Assembly (NCBI RefSeq): GCF_021560175.1
Contig: NZ_CP091110.1
Coordinates: 5,024,501 to 5,088,500, forward strand
Reading direction: 5' to 3'
Source of the DNA: Neobacillus drentensis
GTDB lineage: Bacteria > Bacillota > Bacilli > Bacillales > Cytobacillaceae
DNA: 64,000 nt
Part shown: one piece after another, positions 48,303 through 57,555 of the stretch
How positions within the stretch are numbered: the stretch's first letter is position 1
Layout of the letters: each line of letters starts with the position of its first letter
Notes under the pieces: generated by a model
Told to the model about the DNA's origin: nothing
Database searches by the model: none
What the model saw: the letters and a program-made list of their open reading frames with translations, nothing else
Translations under genes and position numbers: made by a program

Positions 48303-49097
48303 ATGACAACTATTGACTATGCAGGAACTGATGCCGTGCACTCAAGTAATTTTGTTTTTGATATTCCTAAAGGTCATGACTGCTGGCTCCTTGTCGTCAC
48401 TAAGACTCCAGCTATTATCTGGGTCAATGGTGAACTCAAGGAATATCCCGCGCACAGTGCGATACTATATCAACCACATCAGAAAATTTACTATCGGGCT
48501 TGTGTTGAAAAATACATGAATGACTGGATTCGTTTTGACACCAATGAACCTTATGTTACCGAAACAATGCTTCCACGTGGTGTACCTTTTTCATTGGCAG
48601 ACCCTGAATATTGTCACAAGTTATTTCAGTTGCTTGTCACAGAGGACTCATTTAATAATGATTTTAGAGGATCATCAATAGACTACCTGTTAAGAATTCT
48701 GTTTAATAAACTTTTGGAGTCTTACTTTCAGACTGGAATTTCCCCACAATATTATAACCTTATAAATCTTCGTACTGAAATTTACACTAGCCCTGGTGAT
48801 AATTGGACAATTCCTAAAATGTCAGAATATGTCCACCTAAGTCCTGGCTATCTACAAACACTCTATAAAAACACCTTTAGGATTTCCTGCATTGATGATG
48901 TCATCATCAGCCGAATCCGCCTAGCCAAAGAATATCTGATGCATGGTTCCTATACAGTTGCTGAAGTAGCATTTCGCTGTGGATATAATAATGTTGAACA
49001 TTTTTGCCGACAATTCAAACAAAAGACAGGATTGACTCCAGGCAGATTTCGCAACAATGCTACCAGTTCAAACAGTGAAAAGGAGTCAATCATTTGA
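48303..49097 (+). CDS. AraC-family regulator
   Basis: A 264-residue regulator. The N-terminal cupin-like domain (about 20-90) includes CWLLVVTKTPAIIWVNGELKEYPAHSA-type sequence, and the C-terminal double helix-turn-helix (about 165-255) has VHLSPGYLQTLYKN and VAEVAFRCGYNNVEHFCRQF, ending TGLTPGRFRN. AGGAGG stands 6 nt before the ATG. It is divergent from the GH43-SGNH pair and convergent with the GH95 gene, so both are possible targets. Inducer unknown. Confidence 0.88.
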   Translation: MTTIDYAGTDAVHSSNFVFDIPKGHDCWLLVVTKTPAIIWVNGELKEYPAHSAILYQPHQKIYYRACVEKYMNDWIRFDTNEPYVTETMLPRGVPFSLADPEYCHKLFQLLVTEDSFNNDFRGSSIDYLLRILFNKLLESYFQTGISPQYYNLINLRTEIYTSPGDNWTIPKMSEYVHLSPGYLQTLYKNTFRISCIDDVIISRIRLAKEYLMHGSYTVAEVAFRCGYNNVEHFCRQFKQKTGLTPGRFRNNATSSNSEKESII

Positions 49098-49145
49098 TAG
49101 AGTACAAGTGACCAAATCACCTGATTGTTCCAAGTTTTACTTGGA

Positions 49146-51470
49146 TCAATCAGATAAATGCCATTGCCGATGGCTGTATGAACGCAATATATAAACTCCA
49201 TCCTGTACTGTATCAAATCGACTGATTCCTTCATTAATATCTGTACATTGTATGAGACCATTCGTTTGTTCACATGTCAGTTTGAAAGAGCAATTTAACT
49301 TTAAATAACAAGGTTTTCCATTTAACGATTTGACTTTTGCTCTTACAACGCGATAATCCTCCCATTCAATATCTACCTCGAATCCACCTCTAGCCCGTAA
49401 TCCTCTTACAGACCCATCCTTCCATGCTTTAGGCAGTGCCGGGAGAAAGTGAATGACTTCATCATGACTTTGTAATATCATTTCTGCAATGGCTGCAGTA
49501 CCTCCAAAATTGCCATCAATTTGAAATGGAGGGTGATCATCAAATAAATTGGGCAGTGTCGATTTTTGAAGTAAAGCTAAAAGATTTGAATAGGCCTGTT
49601 CTCCATCTTCTAATCTTGCCCATAAATTGATCAGCCAGGCACGGCTCCAGCCTGTGTGACCTCCCCCATATTCCAAGCGCCTTTCGATCGTTCGTCTCGC
49701 TGCAGAAGCCAATTCCGGCGTCCTGCGAACGGTAATTTGATTACCAGGATGTAATGCAAATAGGTGAGAGATATGCCGGTGCCCAGGCTCCATCTCCTCA
49801 TAGTCTTCTAGCCACTCTTGTATTTGTCCATATTTTCCAATCTTCGGCTGAGGGATGCGCTGTAAAGCATTAGTTAATTGTCCCCTGAATTCGTCGTCTA
49901 TTGAAAGAATCTCGCTTGCTTCCATACAACAATTAAAAAGTGCAGATAGAATCTGACTATCCATTGAAGGCCCCATACATAAAGTCCCTGATTCTCCATT
50001 TGATAGAATATATGTATTTTCCGGAGAAGAGGATGGACATGTAACAAGATATCCTTCTTTTGTTTCGATTAAAAAGTCCAGGAAGAATTGTACCGATTCT
50101 TTAATTGTTTCATAGCTTTTCTCTAAGAACTTCACATCACCGCTGTAATGATAGTGCTCCCATAAATGCAGGCAAAGCCATGCTGCTCCCATTGGCCAAT
50201 AAGTGGCTGGCGGATAGATATCTTGCGGAGCTGTGTCTGCCCATATATCAGTGTTATGATGTGCCACAAAACCCCTGCAGCCGTACATGATTTCCGCTGT
50301 TCGCCGTCCAGGTTCTCTCATTCTCTCAATTAAATCGAATAATGGCTCGTGGCATTCTGACAAATTACAAGTCTCTGCAGGCCAATAATTCATCTGTGCA
50401 TTAATATTAATCGTAAATTTGCTATCCCAAGGCGGCCGCATACTATTATTCCATATGCCCTGCAAATTAGCAGGTAAAGAGCCCGGCCGGCTGCTTGAAA
50501 TAAGTAAATACCTTCCAAATTGAAAATAGAGTGCTATAAGGCCATTATCCTTATAGCCTTCCTTGAGACGTTTTAATCTCTGATTTGTTGGTAGCTGTTC
50601 ATTTTGACCACTAGACAGATCATATAATTTTAGACTTACCCTGTTATAAAGTTCTATATAGTCCGTTATATGAATGCTTTTTAAACAGTCATAATCCATA
50701 TGTTCTACTTTATCAACGGCATGAAAACAGGCTAACTCTGGGTCACTGTGATGAAAAGTTGTATTGGCAGCTAAAAATAAGGTGACTTCGTCCGCATCAT
50801 TGACCAGTAAATGTTCACCAATAGTTTGAAGACTTCCACCCTTAGAGTTCGCAGAAAGAACCACTCGAAAATTAGATCCACCTTTACCGCCACAGTTGCC
50901 TCTCATCACAAGGCTGTTGCCTCTGTTTGCTCTAACCTCTTCCATCAGCCTGCTTTGATCTCTCGTTAATCTGGCTGAAAAAGAGATGGAGGCTGATTGA
51001 TTTGCTGTAAGGCGAATGACAATTAAGCCGGAAGGATAGCTTGAATAGATTTCCCTTTGAAACTTCACCCCACTGCAGTTGTATTCAACCGAAACAATTC
51101 CATTTTCTAAGTCAAGTTCACGTTTGTAGTCGCTTACGTCATTATGATTAAAGTCTAAAAAAAGATCGCCCAAACCCATATAGTGCCTTTGAGTCTCAGG
51201 AATACCCGAAAGGGCCATCATGGCCAATTTTTCTGCATCCTTTGGTTTTCCGTTCATAAGCAGTTCCCTAATCGTAGAAATATTACCAAGTGCATCCGGG
51301 TTGTTGCGGTCTCTTGGTCCGCCATACCATACAGATTCTTCATTCAATTGAATTTGTTCCATACTGGTTTTTCCATAAACCATTGCGCCAAGACGACCGT
51401 TACCGATGGGCAGCGCCTCATTCCATTCTTTTGCCGGTTGGTCAAACCATATAATGCTTTTGGACACCAT
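49146..51470 (-). CDS. GH95 family glycosidase (alpha-L-fucosidase / alpha-L-galactosidase)
   Basis: A 774-residue cytoplasmic protein of family GH95: an N-terminal beta-sandwich starting [26 protein letters not shown], then an (alpha/alpha)6 barrel. Catalytic-region motifs are [20 protein letters not shown] near 390, [17 protein letters not shown] near 570, [17 protein letters not shown] near 610 and [15 protein letters not shown] near 650. Members cleave terminal alpha-1,2-fucose or alpha-L-galactose from xyloglucan or pectin side chains by inversion; which sugar is used cannot be told by eye. GGAGG precedes the ATG. Its context suggests a side-chain trimming role. Confidence 0.9.
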   Translation of the reverse strand: MVSKSIIWFDQPAKEWNEALPIGNGRLGAMVYGKTSMEQIQLNEESVWYGGPRDRNNPDALGNISTIRELLMNGKPKDAEKLAMMALSGIPETQRHYMGLGDLFLDFNHNDVSDYKRELDLENGIVSVEYNCSGVKFQREIYSSYPSGLIVIRLTANQSASISFSARLTRDQSRLMEEVRANRGNSLVMRGNCGGKGGSNFRVVLSANSKGGSLQTIGEHLLVNDADEVTLFLAANTTFHHSDPELACFHAVDKVEHMDYDCLKSIHITDYIELYNRVSLKLYDLSSGQNEQLPTNQRLKRLKEGYKDNGLIALYFQFGRYLLISSSRPGSLPANLQGIWNNSMRPPWDSKFTININAQMNYWPAETCNLSECHEPLFDLIERMREPGRRTAEIMYGCRGFVAHHNTDIWADTAPQDIYPPATYWPMGAAWLCLHLWEHYHYSGDVKFLEKSYETIKESVQFFLDFLIETKEGYLVTCPSSSPENTYILSNGESGTLCMGPSMDSQILSALFNCCMEASEILSIDDEFRGQLTNALQRIPQPKIGKYGQIQEWLEDYEEMEPGHRHISHLFALHPGNQITVRRTPELASAARRTIERRLEYGGGHTGWSRAWLINLWARLEDGEQAYSNLLALLQKSTLPNLFDDHPPFQIDGNFGGTAAIAEMILQSHDEVIHFLPALPKAWKDGSVRGLRARGGFEVDIEWEDYRVVRAKVKSLNGKPCYLKLNCSFKLTCEQTNGLIQCTDINEGISRFDTVQDGVYILRSYSHRQWHLSD

Positions 51471-51578
51471 AAAACCTCCTCTTACGAGTAATGACTTGTA
51501 TAGATAGTTATAGTTTAGTTATTGATTACACTAATAATTTGAAATGGATCCTAGCCTGGTTTTTTCCTATGTAAGACA

Positions 51579-51953
51579 TTAAGAGATTAGTTTTTTCGAC
51601 TTTTCCTGTTGGTTTTGATCTAGCTTTTTAAACAGAACTGAATTGGATGTATTGAATAGTAGGTGAAAGTCTAAGTATAAAAAATAATCAATAATATAGT
51701 AGATGAAACCGATTATATTTCCCTTTTTAAAATCCTTTTTATAGGTCTGCCAAAAAGTTTTTGTTAGCGGAATATCTGTACAACCTTGAATCCACTTTCT
51801 TGTAATAACAAAGGTACTTATCGTTGCTGGAAATAGTCCAAAGAGAGTGAGTCCAAATTAATGAAAAAACATCCACAAAATACTTATATAAGCGAATTTA
51901 GTTATCCATTCCGTTACACGGTAAATTCCACTCATTGCTCCGGTAAACATCAT
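51579..51953 (-). pseudogene. Broken YesL/DUF624 gene
   Basis: The minus strand, from an ATG behind AAAGGAG, reads MMFTGAMSGIYRVTEWITKF and so on, with the family core GLFPATISTFVITRKWIQG and a YKKDFKKGNIIGFIYYI helix. It is interrupted by an in-frame TAA at codon 32 (51858-51860) and stops at 51579 after 125 codons, short of the usual 200 or more. Only two to three of the five membrane segments remain. It directly follows the esterase remnant at 51969. The other bases of the 51471-52326 gap hold nothing I recognise. Confidence 0.82.
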
Positions 51954-51968
51954 TTACCTACTCCTTTG

Positions 51969-52170
51969 TCATAAAATATTTTTATAGTCATTATTTTCTT
52001 CCGGACTTTTTGTCGGTGTACAGACGTTCAGATAAAGACAGTCCTCGATCATATGAATATCTGGATCAACGGCCCATCCCTTGTATAGTTGTTTTTTTCA
52101 TCGATTACTGTTGGGGCCTCGAGGGAGATGGGTGAACTTCATAGGCACTTAAGATACCCTCCTAACCTGG
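51969..52170 (-). pseudogene. Fragment of a second type-B carboxylesterase gene
   Basis: On the minus strand EGILSAYEVHPSPSRPQQ, then VIDEKNNYTRD, then (after a one-base frame change) WAVDPDIHMIEDCLYLNVCTP align with residues 50-106 of the intact esterase encoded at 54525-56066 (DGVLRAYDFAP...EWAVDPDILMDEDCLYLNVWAP). Stops and the frameshift break it; both ends of the gene, including the catalytic serine region, are missing. It ends in TGA 15 bases before the broken YesL gene. Confidence 0.8.
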
Positions 52171-52326
52171 ATGACAAAACGAAAAAGTAGAACCAGATGG
52201 AAGAATATCATAAAAGCGATCCAGTATGTTTATTCCTCCGTTCTGATTCTATTTTTCCTAACAAAATATTTTGAAAGGCTGGGCAATTTAATCTTCGTCT
52301 AATTCTGAATCATAAACTTTCTAATT

Positions 52327-54528
52327 TTATACTACAAATGAAGCGTATGTGTCATATATGCGATTTCTCTTGGCCCTTTCCTCCGTGCTGAGTTTTTGAG
52401 CGTCTGCAATCTCATAACCGCCAAAGGTATCATACAGCCTCGATGAGGGGTCGACTTCCACATACGTACACCATGGCAGCCAATGATAGTTACTTTGCAA
52501 GGTTTGACTGGTAAAATTGCCGCTTTCGTGCCCCAGCCCCGGCATGATGTAGCCGATACTGCCGTCCACGTCACTGGACTGTCGGGTATTTTGATGGATG
52601 AACTCAGCAAAGTCGAGGTAATGCTCATCGCCCGTAATCACATACAACCGGTAATAGGTGTACGAGCAGGCGGCCATATATACATCAGCGCCTCCGCCAA
52701 TGGTAATGATGCTTTGTCCGCTGATGGAGTACTTATTAAACGGATGTTTCGGCCAAAGCGTACGTACCGGGAATGTCCAGGCATAGGTCCAAGTTTCCGT
52801 ATAGTCTGCGGCGCCAATCGCGCCTTCCAACCATTTATCCTGACCTGTCAAATCATACAGGGCAAGGAAACCGAATAAAGCATAGATGCCGGCCTCTTTA
52901 TCCTGGATGTCCATGTTGTCACATGTTCCGCCACGGTACTCCAGGTTCCGATAATTGTTTTCGTAAGACCATTCACCGGCCATAATCGCTGCCGTTTTAT
53001 ATCTTTCGTCGCCGGACACCAGATAGAACTGTACCAGAAAACGAATCACACTTGGAGTGTTGGACTTCGAGTCCATGCGGATGGAGTTATCGGGATTGTA
53101 GGCCCGATAAAAACTTCCGTCTTCGTTTTGAATGTTCACAAGCCAATCAGCCGTTTTTCTGCAGAATTCCAACCAAGCAGGCCGCTCGTCGCCTTTCCTG
53201 CGCATATAGAGGTATGCGTCTAAAATGGCCTCGATTCCGTCAGCAAGCATTCGTACATAATGCGGATAGGGCTCGAATCCCTTGATGTTGGGATTGTAGC
53301 ACATATGCGGCAGGCCGGATTCGGTCATTGCCGTCCTCACCCAAAAATCAATAATGTTTACGCCTTTTTCAAAGGATTCCAGTACGTTTTCTTTATCGCC
53401 ATATCGCAGCAGCTGATATCCGATACCAGGCTGTTGTCCTACGAAGCCGAACTGAAAGGAAACGCAAGAGATATCCATGTCAGGTAACTGGCAGGCAAAG
53501 GGTAGACCATATGAATCACCATATTGCCGCGTATATTTGGTAAACACCTTCATACAGTCGTGGAAAAATTGCTCATTATCTACTTCAAATAACTGATCGC
53601 GCATCCGGTCATAAGTTACACGCCAGATGTCTCTCATCATCGGCTGGAAGCTGCTGTAATGCCCAAAATTGATTGCCACCGTGTAATTTTGCTCAAAGCC
53701 GACCTCCACAGGGTGGTTAACGCGCTGGAATGTTTTTGACTTATCTTTGTAGTCAAGACCTGCATACTGATTTCCTCTAGGCATCTGCCCATCGCAGCCA
53801 GGATACACATAATCGATAGAAAGGCCATCAATTTTCGCCTCGAATTCCTTGCGGTAGGCAAAACCATAATACAAATAGTTTAGCGTTTTGCTTTCCGGCT
53901 TGCTCATGCCGATGGCGCCAATGGTCAATTTCGGATCCACGTTGTTTTCGGATCTCACAATGTCCACAGACTGCATCGTTACATCTGAAGCCCAGCGCGA
54001 CAGAGCCGCCATTTCCCCCGATGCGATGTTTTGCATCGCAAAAACAGGCAAGGCATAACAGGTTTCCATCCGATAGAAATATTCGCAATCCAAGTCTTTG
54101 CCAATAGCGTAATCAGGAGCGAATTCGTTTTGCTTATACCAGACACCAGGCGCGAAGCAGTTATAGTCATGAGTATCGTCCGATTCCGTCATCACAAAAG
54201 AGACCTTTGTGGAAAATCCAAGGTCATCCCCCACCTTCACCACCTTGACGTTACGGCTTACCTTGAATCCGGCCCTGGTTGCTTCATACACGTCCACAAA
54301 TGAAAAATCGGAGCCAGAGGGCACAGTTACTGTGCCCTTGGCGACGATTGTATCACCCGAAATGTCAATCTCACTGTAAGCATTATCGTAAAATTCGCTA
54401 ACGGCAGATACCGTCTTTACCGTTACAAACATCGGGCGTTTGTTGAAATAGAGCAGTTTGCCGTTTTTTTGAACTTCAAGGCCTCCATCGTTAAAGCTAA
54501 GGCGATAGTCCCCACATACTAGGCTCAT
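52327..54528 (-). CDS. Unrecognised 733-residue protein, probable (alpha/alpha)6-barrel carbohydrate enzyme
   Basis: I cannot place this in a named family. It has no signal peptide. Residues about 1-310 look like an all-beta domain (FSFVDVYEATRAGFKVSRNV, FAPGVWYKQNEFAPDYAIG). Residues about 325-700 alternate helices and aromatic loops like an (alpha/alpha)6 barrel: MLADGIEAILDAYLYMRRKG, ICNMD-type segment GGTCDNMDIQDKEAGIYALF near 560, and ISGQSIITIGGGADVYMAAC near 625. Acidic and aromatic residues in these loops suit sugar binding. The ATG overlaps the stop of the carboxylesterase by four bases (ATGA), so the two are translationally coupled. The gene is visibly richer in G+C than its neighbours and is flanked by gene remnants, which suggests transfer. 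Confidence 0.7.
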   Translation of the reverse strand: MSLVCGDYRLSFNDGGLEVQKNGKLLYFNKRPMFVTVKTVSAVSEFYDNAYSEIDISGDTIVAKGTVTVPSGSDFSFVDVYEATRAGFKVSRNVKVVKVGDDLGFSTKVSFVMTESDDTHDYNCFAPGVWYKQNEFAPDYAIGKDLDCEYFYRMETCYALPVFAMQNIASGEMAALSRWASDVTMQSVDIVRSENNVDPKLTIGAIGMSKPESKTLNYLYYGFAYRKEFEAKIDGLSIDYVYPGCDGQMPRGNQYAGLDYKDKSKTFQRVNHPVEVGFEQNYTVAINFGHYSSFQPMMRDIWRVTYDRMRDQLFEVDNEQFFHDCMKVFTKYTRQYGDSYGLPFACQLPDMDISCVSFQFGFVGQQPGIGYQLLRYGDKENVLESFEKGVNIIDFWVRTAMTESGLPHMCYNPNIKGFEPYPHYVRMLADGIEAILDAYLYMRRKGDERPAWLEFCRKTADWLVNIQNEDGSFYRAYNPDNSIRMDSKSNTPSVIRFLVQFYLVSGDERYKTAAIMAGEWSYENNYRNLEYRGGTCDNMDIQDKEAGIYALFGFLALYDLTGQDKWLEGAIGAADYTETWTYAWTFPVRTLWPKHPFNKYSISGQSIITIGGGADVYMAACSYTYYRLYVITGDEHYLDFAEFIHQNTRQSSDVDGSIGYIMPGLGHESGNFTSQTLQSNYHWLPWCTYVEVDPSSRLYDTFGGYEIADAQKLSTEERAKRNRIYDTYASFVV

Positions 54529-56066
54529 ATAGATGCTCCTTTTACTGTTTTTTTCTCGAAATATTGTTTAACAAGAAACTTCATTAGATCGCTCGGTTGC
54601 TCCCTTAAAAATTCGGGTTTATCTCTGAAAACCATACCGTACGGTTCCTCGGCAGTGTAAGGATCCCACTGTGGCATATCCTCACCTGTGGAATCTTTTC
54701 CGTTTGGATCTCCCGTTCTGATGAAATTAGCCCAGTAATTACACATTTGGCGCGCAAGGTCATAATGTTTGCCGACAAAGGGCCTCCAACATTTGGAAAG
54801 GGTTTCAAAAAAGAACCAAAGATCTACGGAGTGGAATGTTCCAGGGTTATCCCATCCCGGGATTTCTGCATCAAAATTGTAATAGTACAATGGTATATTG
54901 GCGCCCGTTTCCGCATTGGCCTGTGAAGCAACGCGGATAGCATATTCGAAGACGCTCAATGAAGCATTTTTCAATACTTCATTTATATCGTCCGACTGAG
55001 CTTGGCAAAGAGCAAGAAATTCGTCGGCATCATCGCCGAACATTTCAACAGCCATGTTTCGGAATTCGTCAAGCGTCTCGACATTCGGAACACTGAAAAA
55101 CTCGGAGGACGTGTGGCCCCACAGCACAGGTACCTTCCAGTGCTTATTTTCCACGATAAGATCAAATGTGTTGCCTACGGAGAATACATCATCAACAACG
55201 GTACCCCAGAACTCCTTGTATTCCACCATTTTATAGCGGACATATTCTGCATCAAGCTTACGGGCTTCAGCAAGTGAGGAAACTCCAAGAAATTCAAAGA
55301 ACTTAACCCCATCATGTTCGGCATCCGCCAGATTACGCCTGCCCCTTGGAAACCGGCTTCCTGGGTAAAGCGGTGAAAAGATACCGCTTTGAATAATCGC
55401 CCTCTGGAAGAGGCCCTCATTCTGCGGCGAGATGAGCTGGCTCATTACGCTTCCGCCTCCAGCTGATTGCCCGCCAATCGTGATGTTTTCTGGGTCACCG
55501 CCAAAAGCCTCAATGTTTCGTTTGACCCATTGTGTTGCCGCTTGCTGGTCGAGATGGCCGAAGTTTGCGGGGGCATCCGGGGATTCTGCCGTTATTTCAG
55601 GATGGCATAGAAATCCGAAAGCGTTCAGACGGTAACCAACTGTTACCACAATGATCCCCCTACGGGCGAGGCGTTCGCCGTCGAACTCCATCTCAGCCGT
55701 ATGACCGACCTGCAGCCCTCCGCCGAAATACCATACATATACCGGCAGCTTTTCATCGGTACTTTCAGCCGGAGCCCATACGTTCAGGTAGAGACAATCC
55801 TCGTCCATGAGGATGTCCGGATCCACAGCCCATTCCCTGGTGTAGATGTTGTTGACATCGATCTTTTGCCTTACCTGCATCGGGATTGGTGCGAAATCGT
55901 ATGCTCTTAATACACCATCCCAGTCGTTAGCGGGCTGCGGAGCACGCCAGCGGTTTTCGTCTACAGGCGGCGCAGCAAATGGAATACCTTTGAAACTCGT
56001 TATACGGGGGTCGGCTGCAGGCAATCCCTCCACGTACCCGTTTTCAACTTTTACTAATCTGTTCAT
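54525..56066 (-). CDS. Type-B carboxylesterase (CE10/PnbA-like)
   Basis: A 513-residue alpha/beta hydrolase of the carboxylesterase family. The nucleophile Ser201 is in ITIGGQSAGGGSV, the oxyanion loop in VWYFGGGLQVG near 113, EDCLYLNVWAP near 90 is the family signature, the acid lies in the SSEFF region near 305, and the His in NPGTFHSVDLWF near 415. No signal peptide. It is coupled by a 4-base overlap to the 733-residue protein downstream, so it probably removes ester groups from the same substrate. Its G+C is higher than the surrounding DNA. GGGAGGGAG precedes the ATG. Confidence 0.85.
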   Translation of the reverse strand: MNRLVKVENGYVEGLPAADPRITSFKGIPFAAPPVDENRWRAPQPANDWDGVLRAYDFAPIPMQVRQKIDVNNIYTREWAVDPDILMDEDCLYLNVWAPAESTDEKLPVYVWYFGGGLQVGHTAEMEFDGERLARRGIIVVTVGYRLNAFGFLCHPEITAESPDAPANFGHLDQQAATQWVKRNIEAFGGDPENITIGGQSAGGGSVMSQLISPQNEGLFQRAIIQSGIFSPLYPGSRFPRGRRNLADAEHDGVKFFEFLGVSSLAEARKLDAEYVRYKMVEYKEFWGTVVDDVFSVGNTFDLIVENKHWKVPVLWGHTSSEFFSVPNVETLDEFRNMAVEMFGDDADEFLALCQAQSDDINEVLKNASLSVFEYAIRVASQANAETGANIPLYYYNFDAEIPGWDNPGTFHSVDLWFFFETLSKCWRPFVGKHYDLARQMCNYWANFIRTGDPNGKDSTGEDMPQWDPYTAEEPYGMVFRDKPEFLREQPSDLMKFLVKQYFEKKTVKGASI

Positions 56067-56111
56067 ATTTAATGGCTCCCTCCCGAGATTACTAGAATTC
56101 TAGAATTCTTT

Positions 56112-56140
56112 GCAGGTAATAAAGAATTGATATTACCTGC
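56112..56140. terminator. Hairpin upstream of the esterase gene
   Basis: GCAGGTAATA (56112-56121) and TATTACCTGC (56131-56140) form a perfect 10-bp stem between the broken GH51 fragment and the esterase gene. It may close the LplABC transcript; T-runs on either side are short. A self-complementary AGAATTCTAGAATTCT lies just to its left (56094-56109). Confidence 0.5.
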
Positions 56141-56173
56141 CTTTAATCGCTATTTTAAAAGGATGTCTACTAT

Positions 56174-56497
56174 CTATTTCGTAAGGCGAATCACATTCCA
56201 TGCCAGCTTCTTTGCAACGGCTGTCACTTTGCCGTTATCCATTTTTGTATCGCTATTTTTCGTTGGCTTAATCATATCCGGATTTTCAAAACCATTTCCC
56301 TATTCCAAATCATCAGTATACATTTCAATATGCTCAGCGAGCTGAATGCCTTTAATATCAGGGGATAGCGTAAGATCCCCCGATCCATGAAGAATTAAAA
56401 ACGGCGGTTCGCCGCCGTTAATATCAAGTAGAGGACTCGCTATTGCTGCACGCCCAATCCCGCTTTCTAAGTCACAGATATCCCGAGCAGCTGCCAT
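56174..56497 (-). pseudogene. Scar joining an esterase/lipase fragment to a GH51 C-terminus
   Basis: The minus strand reads MAAARDICDLESG...ASPLLDINGGEPPFLILHG, an alpha/beta-hydrolase-like piece, then passes in frame into IQLAEHIEMYTDDLE, a TAG (56300-56302), and continues in the same frame with GNGFENPDMIKPTKNSDTKM and KLAWNVIRLTK before a final TAG at 56174. The last part matches the C-terminal jelly roll of GH51 arabinofuranosidases (compare [10 protein letters not shown] of AbfA here). No catalytic region remains, so this is debris of two genes. The remainder of the 56067-56604 gap holds no other gene I can support. Confidence 0.72.
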
Positions 56498-56604
56498 TAT
56501 CTATAGCTATTCAAGCACGCTATACGTTTTCGGCATAAACCACCCGACACTTAAAATTACATGAAACTTCATACTTATTAGATAATTGAATCTCCAATTC
56601 GGCA

Positions 56605-57519
56605 TTATTCCTTTATGGCACCTACTAACATACCTTTGGCAAAGTATTTCTGTAAAAAAGGAAATACACACATGATAGGGAGCATCGCTACAATAACTGC
56701 TGCCATTTTCATACCTTCTGAAAATTTCTCCGCTTGTACATTCGAAACATTCATTTGCTCACTCATCTGAGAATCGATGACAATCGATCTTAAAGCAAGC
56801 TGCAATGGAACAAGGTTGCCATCCCTTATGAAAATCATTGCATTAAACCATTCATTCCAACGGTCTACCGCATAGAACAATGTCATAGTCGCCATGATAG
56901 GCATCGATAAAGGTAATATGATCTTAAACAGAATAGACCACTCACCGGCTCCATCAAGCTTGGCCGACTCCATAAGCGAATTTGGGATGGACTGAAAATA
57001 GTTCATCATGATGATTAAATAAAATGAATTGACTCCATAGACTAACACTACAGACCAAATGCTATTAATTAAGTGCAGCTGCTTCATTAACAAGTACAAT
57101 GGGATAATACCGCCATTAAACAGCATCGTAAGTACAACAAAATAGATGAGAGAACGCTTAAATGGAAACTCTGGGCGACTCAGCCCATACGCCATGCTGG
57201 TAGTCAGAATCATGTTAATCGGCAATCCTAATCCGAGGATCAGCAATGTTGTCCGATAACCGATCCATATGCGGCCGTCTGCAAACAATGCTTTGTAGTT
57301 CTCAAGTGTAAATGCCTTTGGTATCAATAGTACAGTTGATTTGAGGTATTCCTGTTGTGTTGCAAATGATATGGCAAATACGTTTATAAACGGAAAAACG
57401 ATGGTGAAAGCAAAGGCTATAAGGATTAGCAGAAGGACAATATCCAATAGTTGTATTTTATTACGTTTCTTTTTAGTACCGCTTTTTAGTACGGGTTGAA
57501 TAGATGTAACCTTTTTCAT
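56605..57519 (-). CDS. ABC carbohydrate importer permease (LplC/YtcP-like)
   Basis: A 304-residue membrane protein with six hydrophobic segments and the EAA loop (NSLMESAKLDGAGEWSILFKIILPLSMPI) near 195. The style matches the LplC/YtcP branch of carbohydrate permeases that pairs with LplA-type binding proteins and YesMN systems for complex pectin or hemicellulose oligosaccharides. The ATG at 57519 has AGAGAGG about 9 nt upstream. It follows the LplB-like gene by 36 bp. No ATPase gene is nearby. Confidence 0.9.
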   Translation of the reverse strand: MKKVTSIQPVLKSGTKKKRNKIQLLDIVLLLILIAFAFTIVFPFINVFAISFATQQEYLKSTVLLIPKAFTLENYKALFADGRIWIGYRTTLLILGLGLPINMILTTSMAYGLSRPEFPFKRSLIYFVVLTMLFNGGIIPLYLLMKQLHLINSIWSVVLVYGVNSFYLIIMMNYFQSIPNSLMESAKLDGAGEWSILFKIILPLSMPIMATMTLFYAVDRWNEWFNAMIFIRDGNLVPLQLALRSIVIDSQMSEQMNVSNVQAEKFSEGMKMAAVIVAMLPIMCVFPFLQKYFAKGMLVGAIKE

Positions 57520-57555
57520 ATTTACATTCCTCTCTCTCATGTAATCGCATCTGAT

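Noticed and set aside
48950..49273. 107-codon minus-strand open frame overlapping the AraC and GH95 3' ends
   Set aside because: It lies across two convergent, well supported genes and encodes no recognisable sequence.
52483..52878. 131-codon plus-strand open frame inside the 733-residue gene
   Set aside because: Higher G+C there leaves spurious long frames on the opposite strand; the minus frame has a ribosome site and 733 uninterrupted codons coupled to the esterase.
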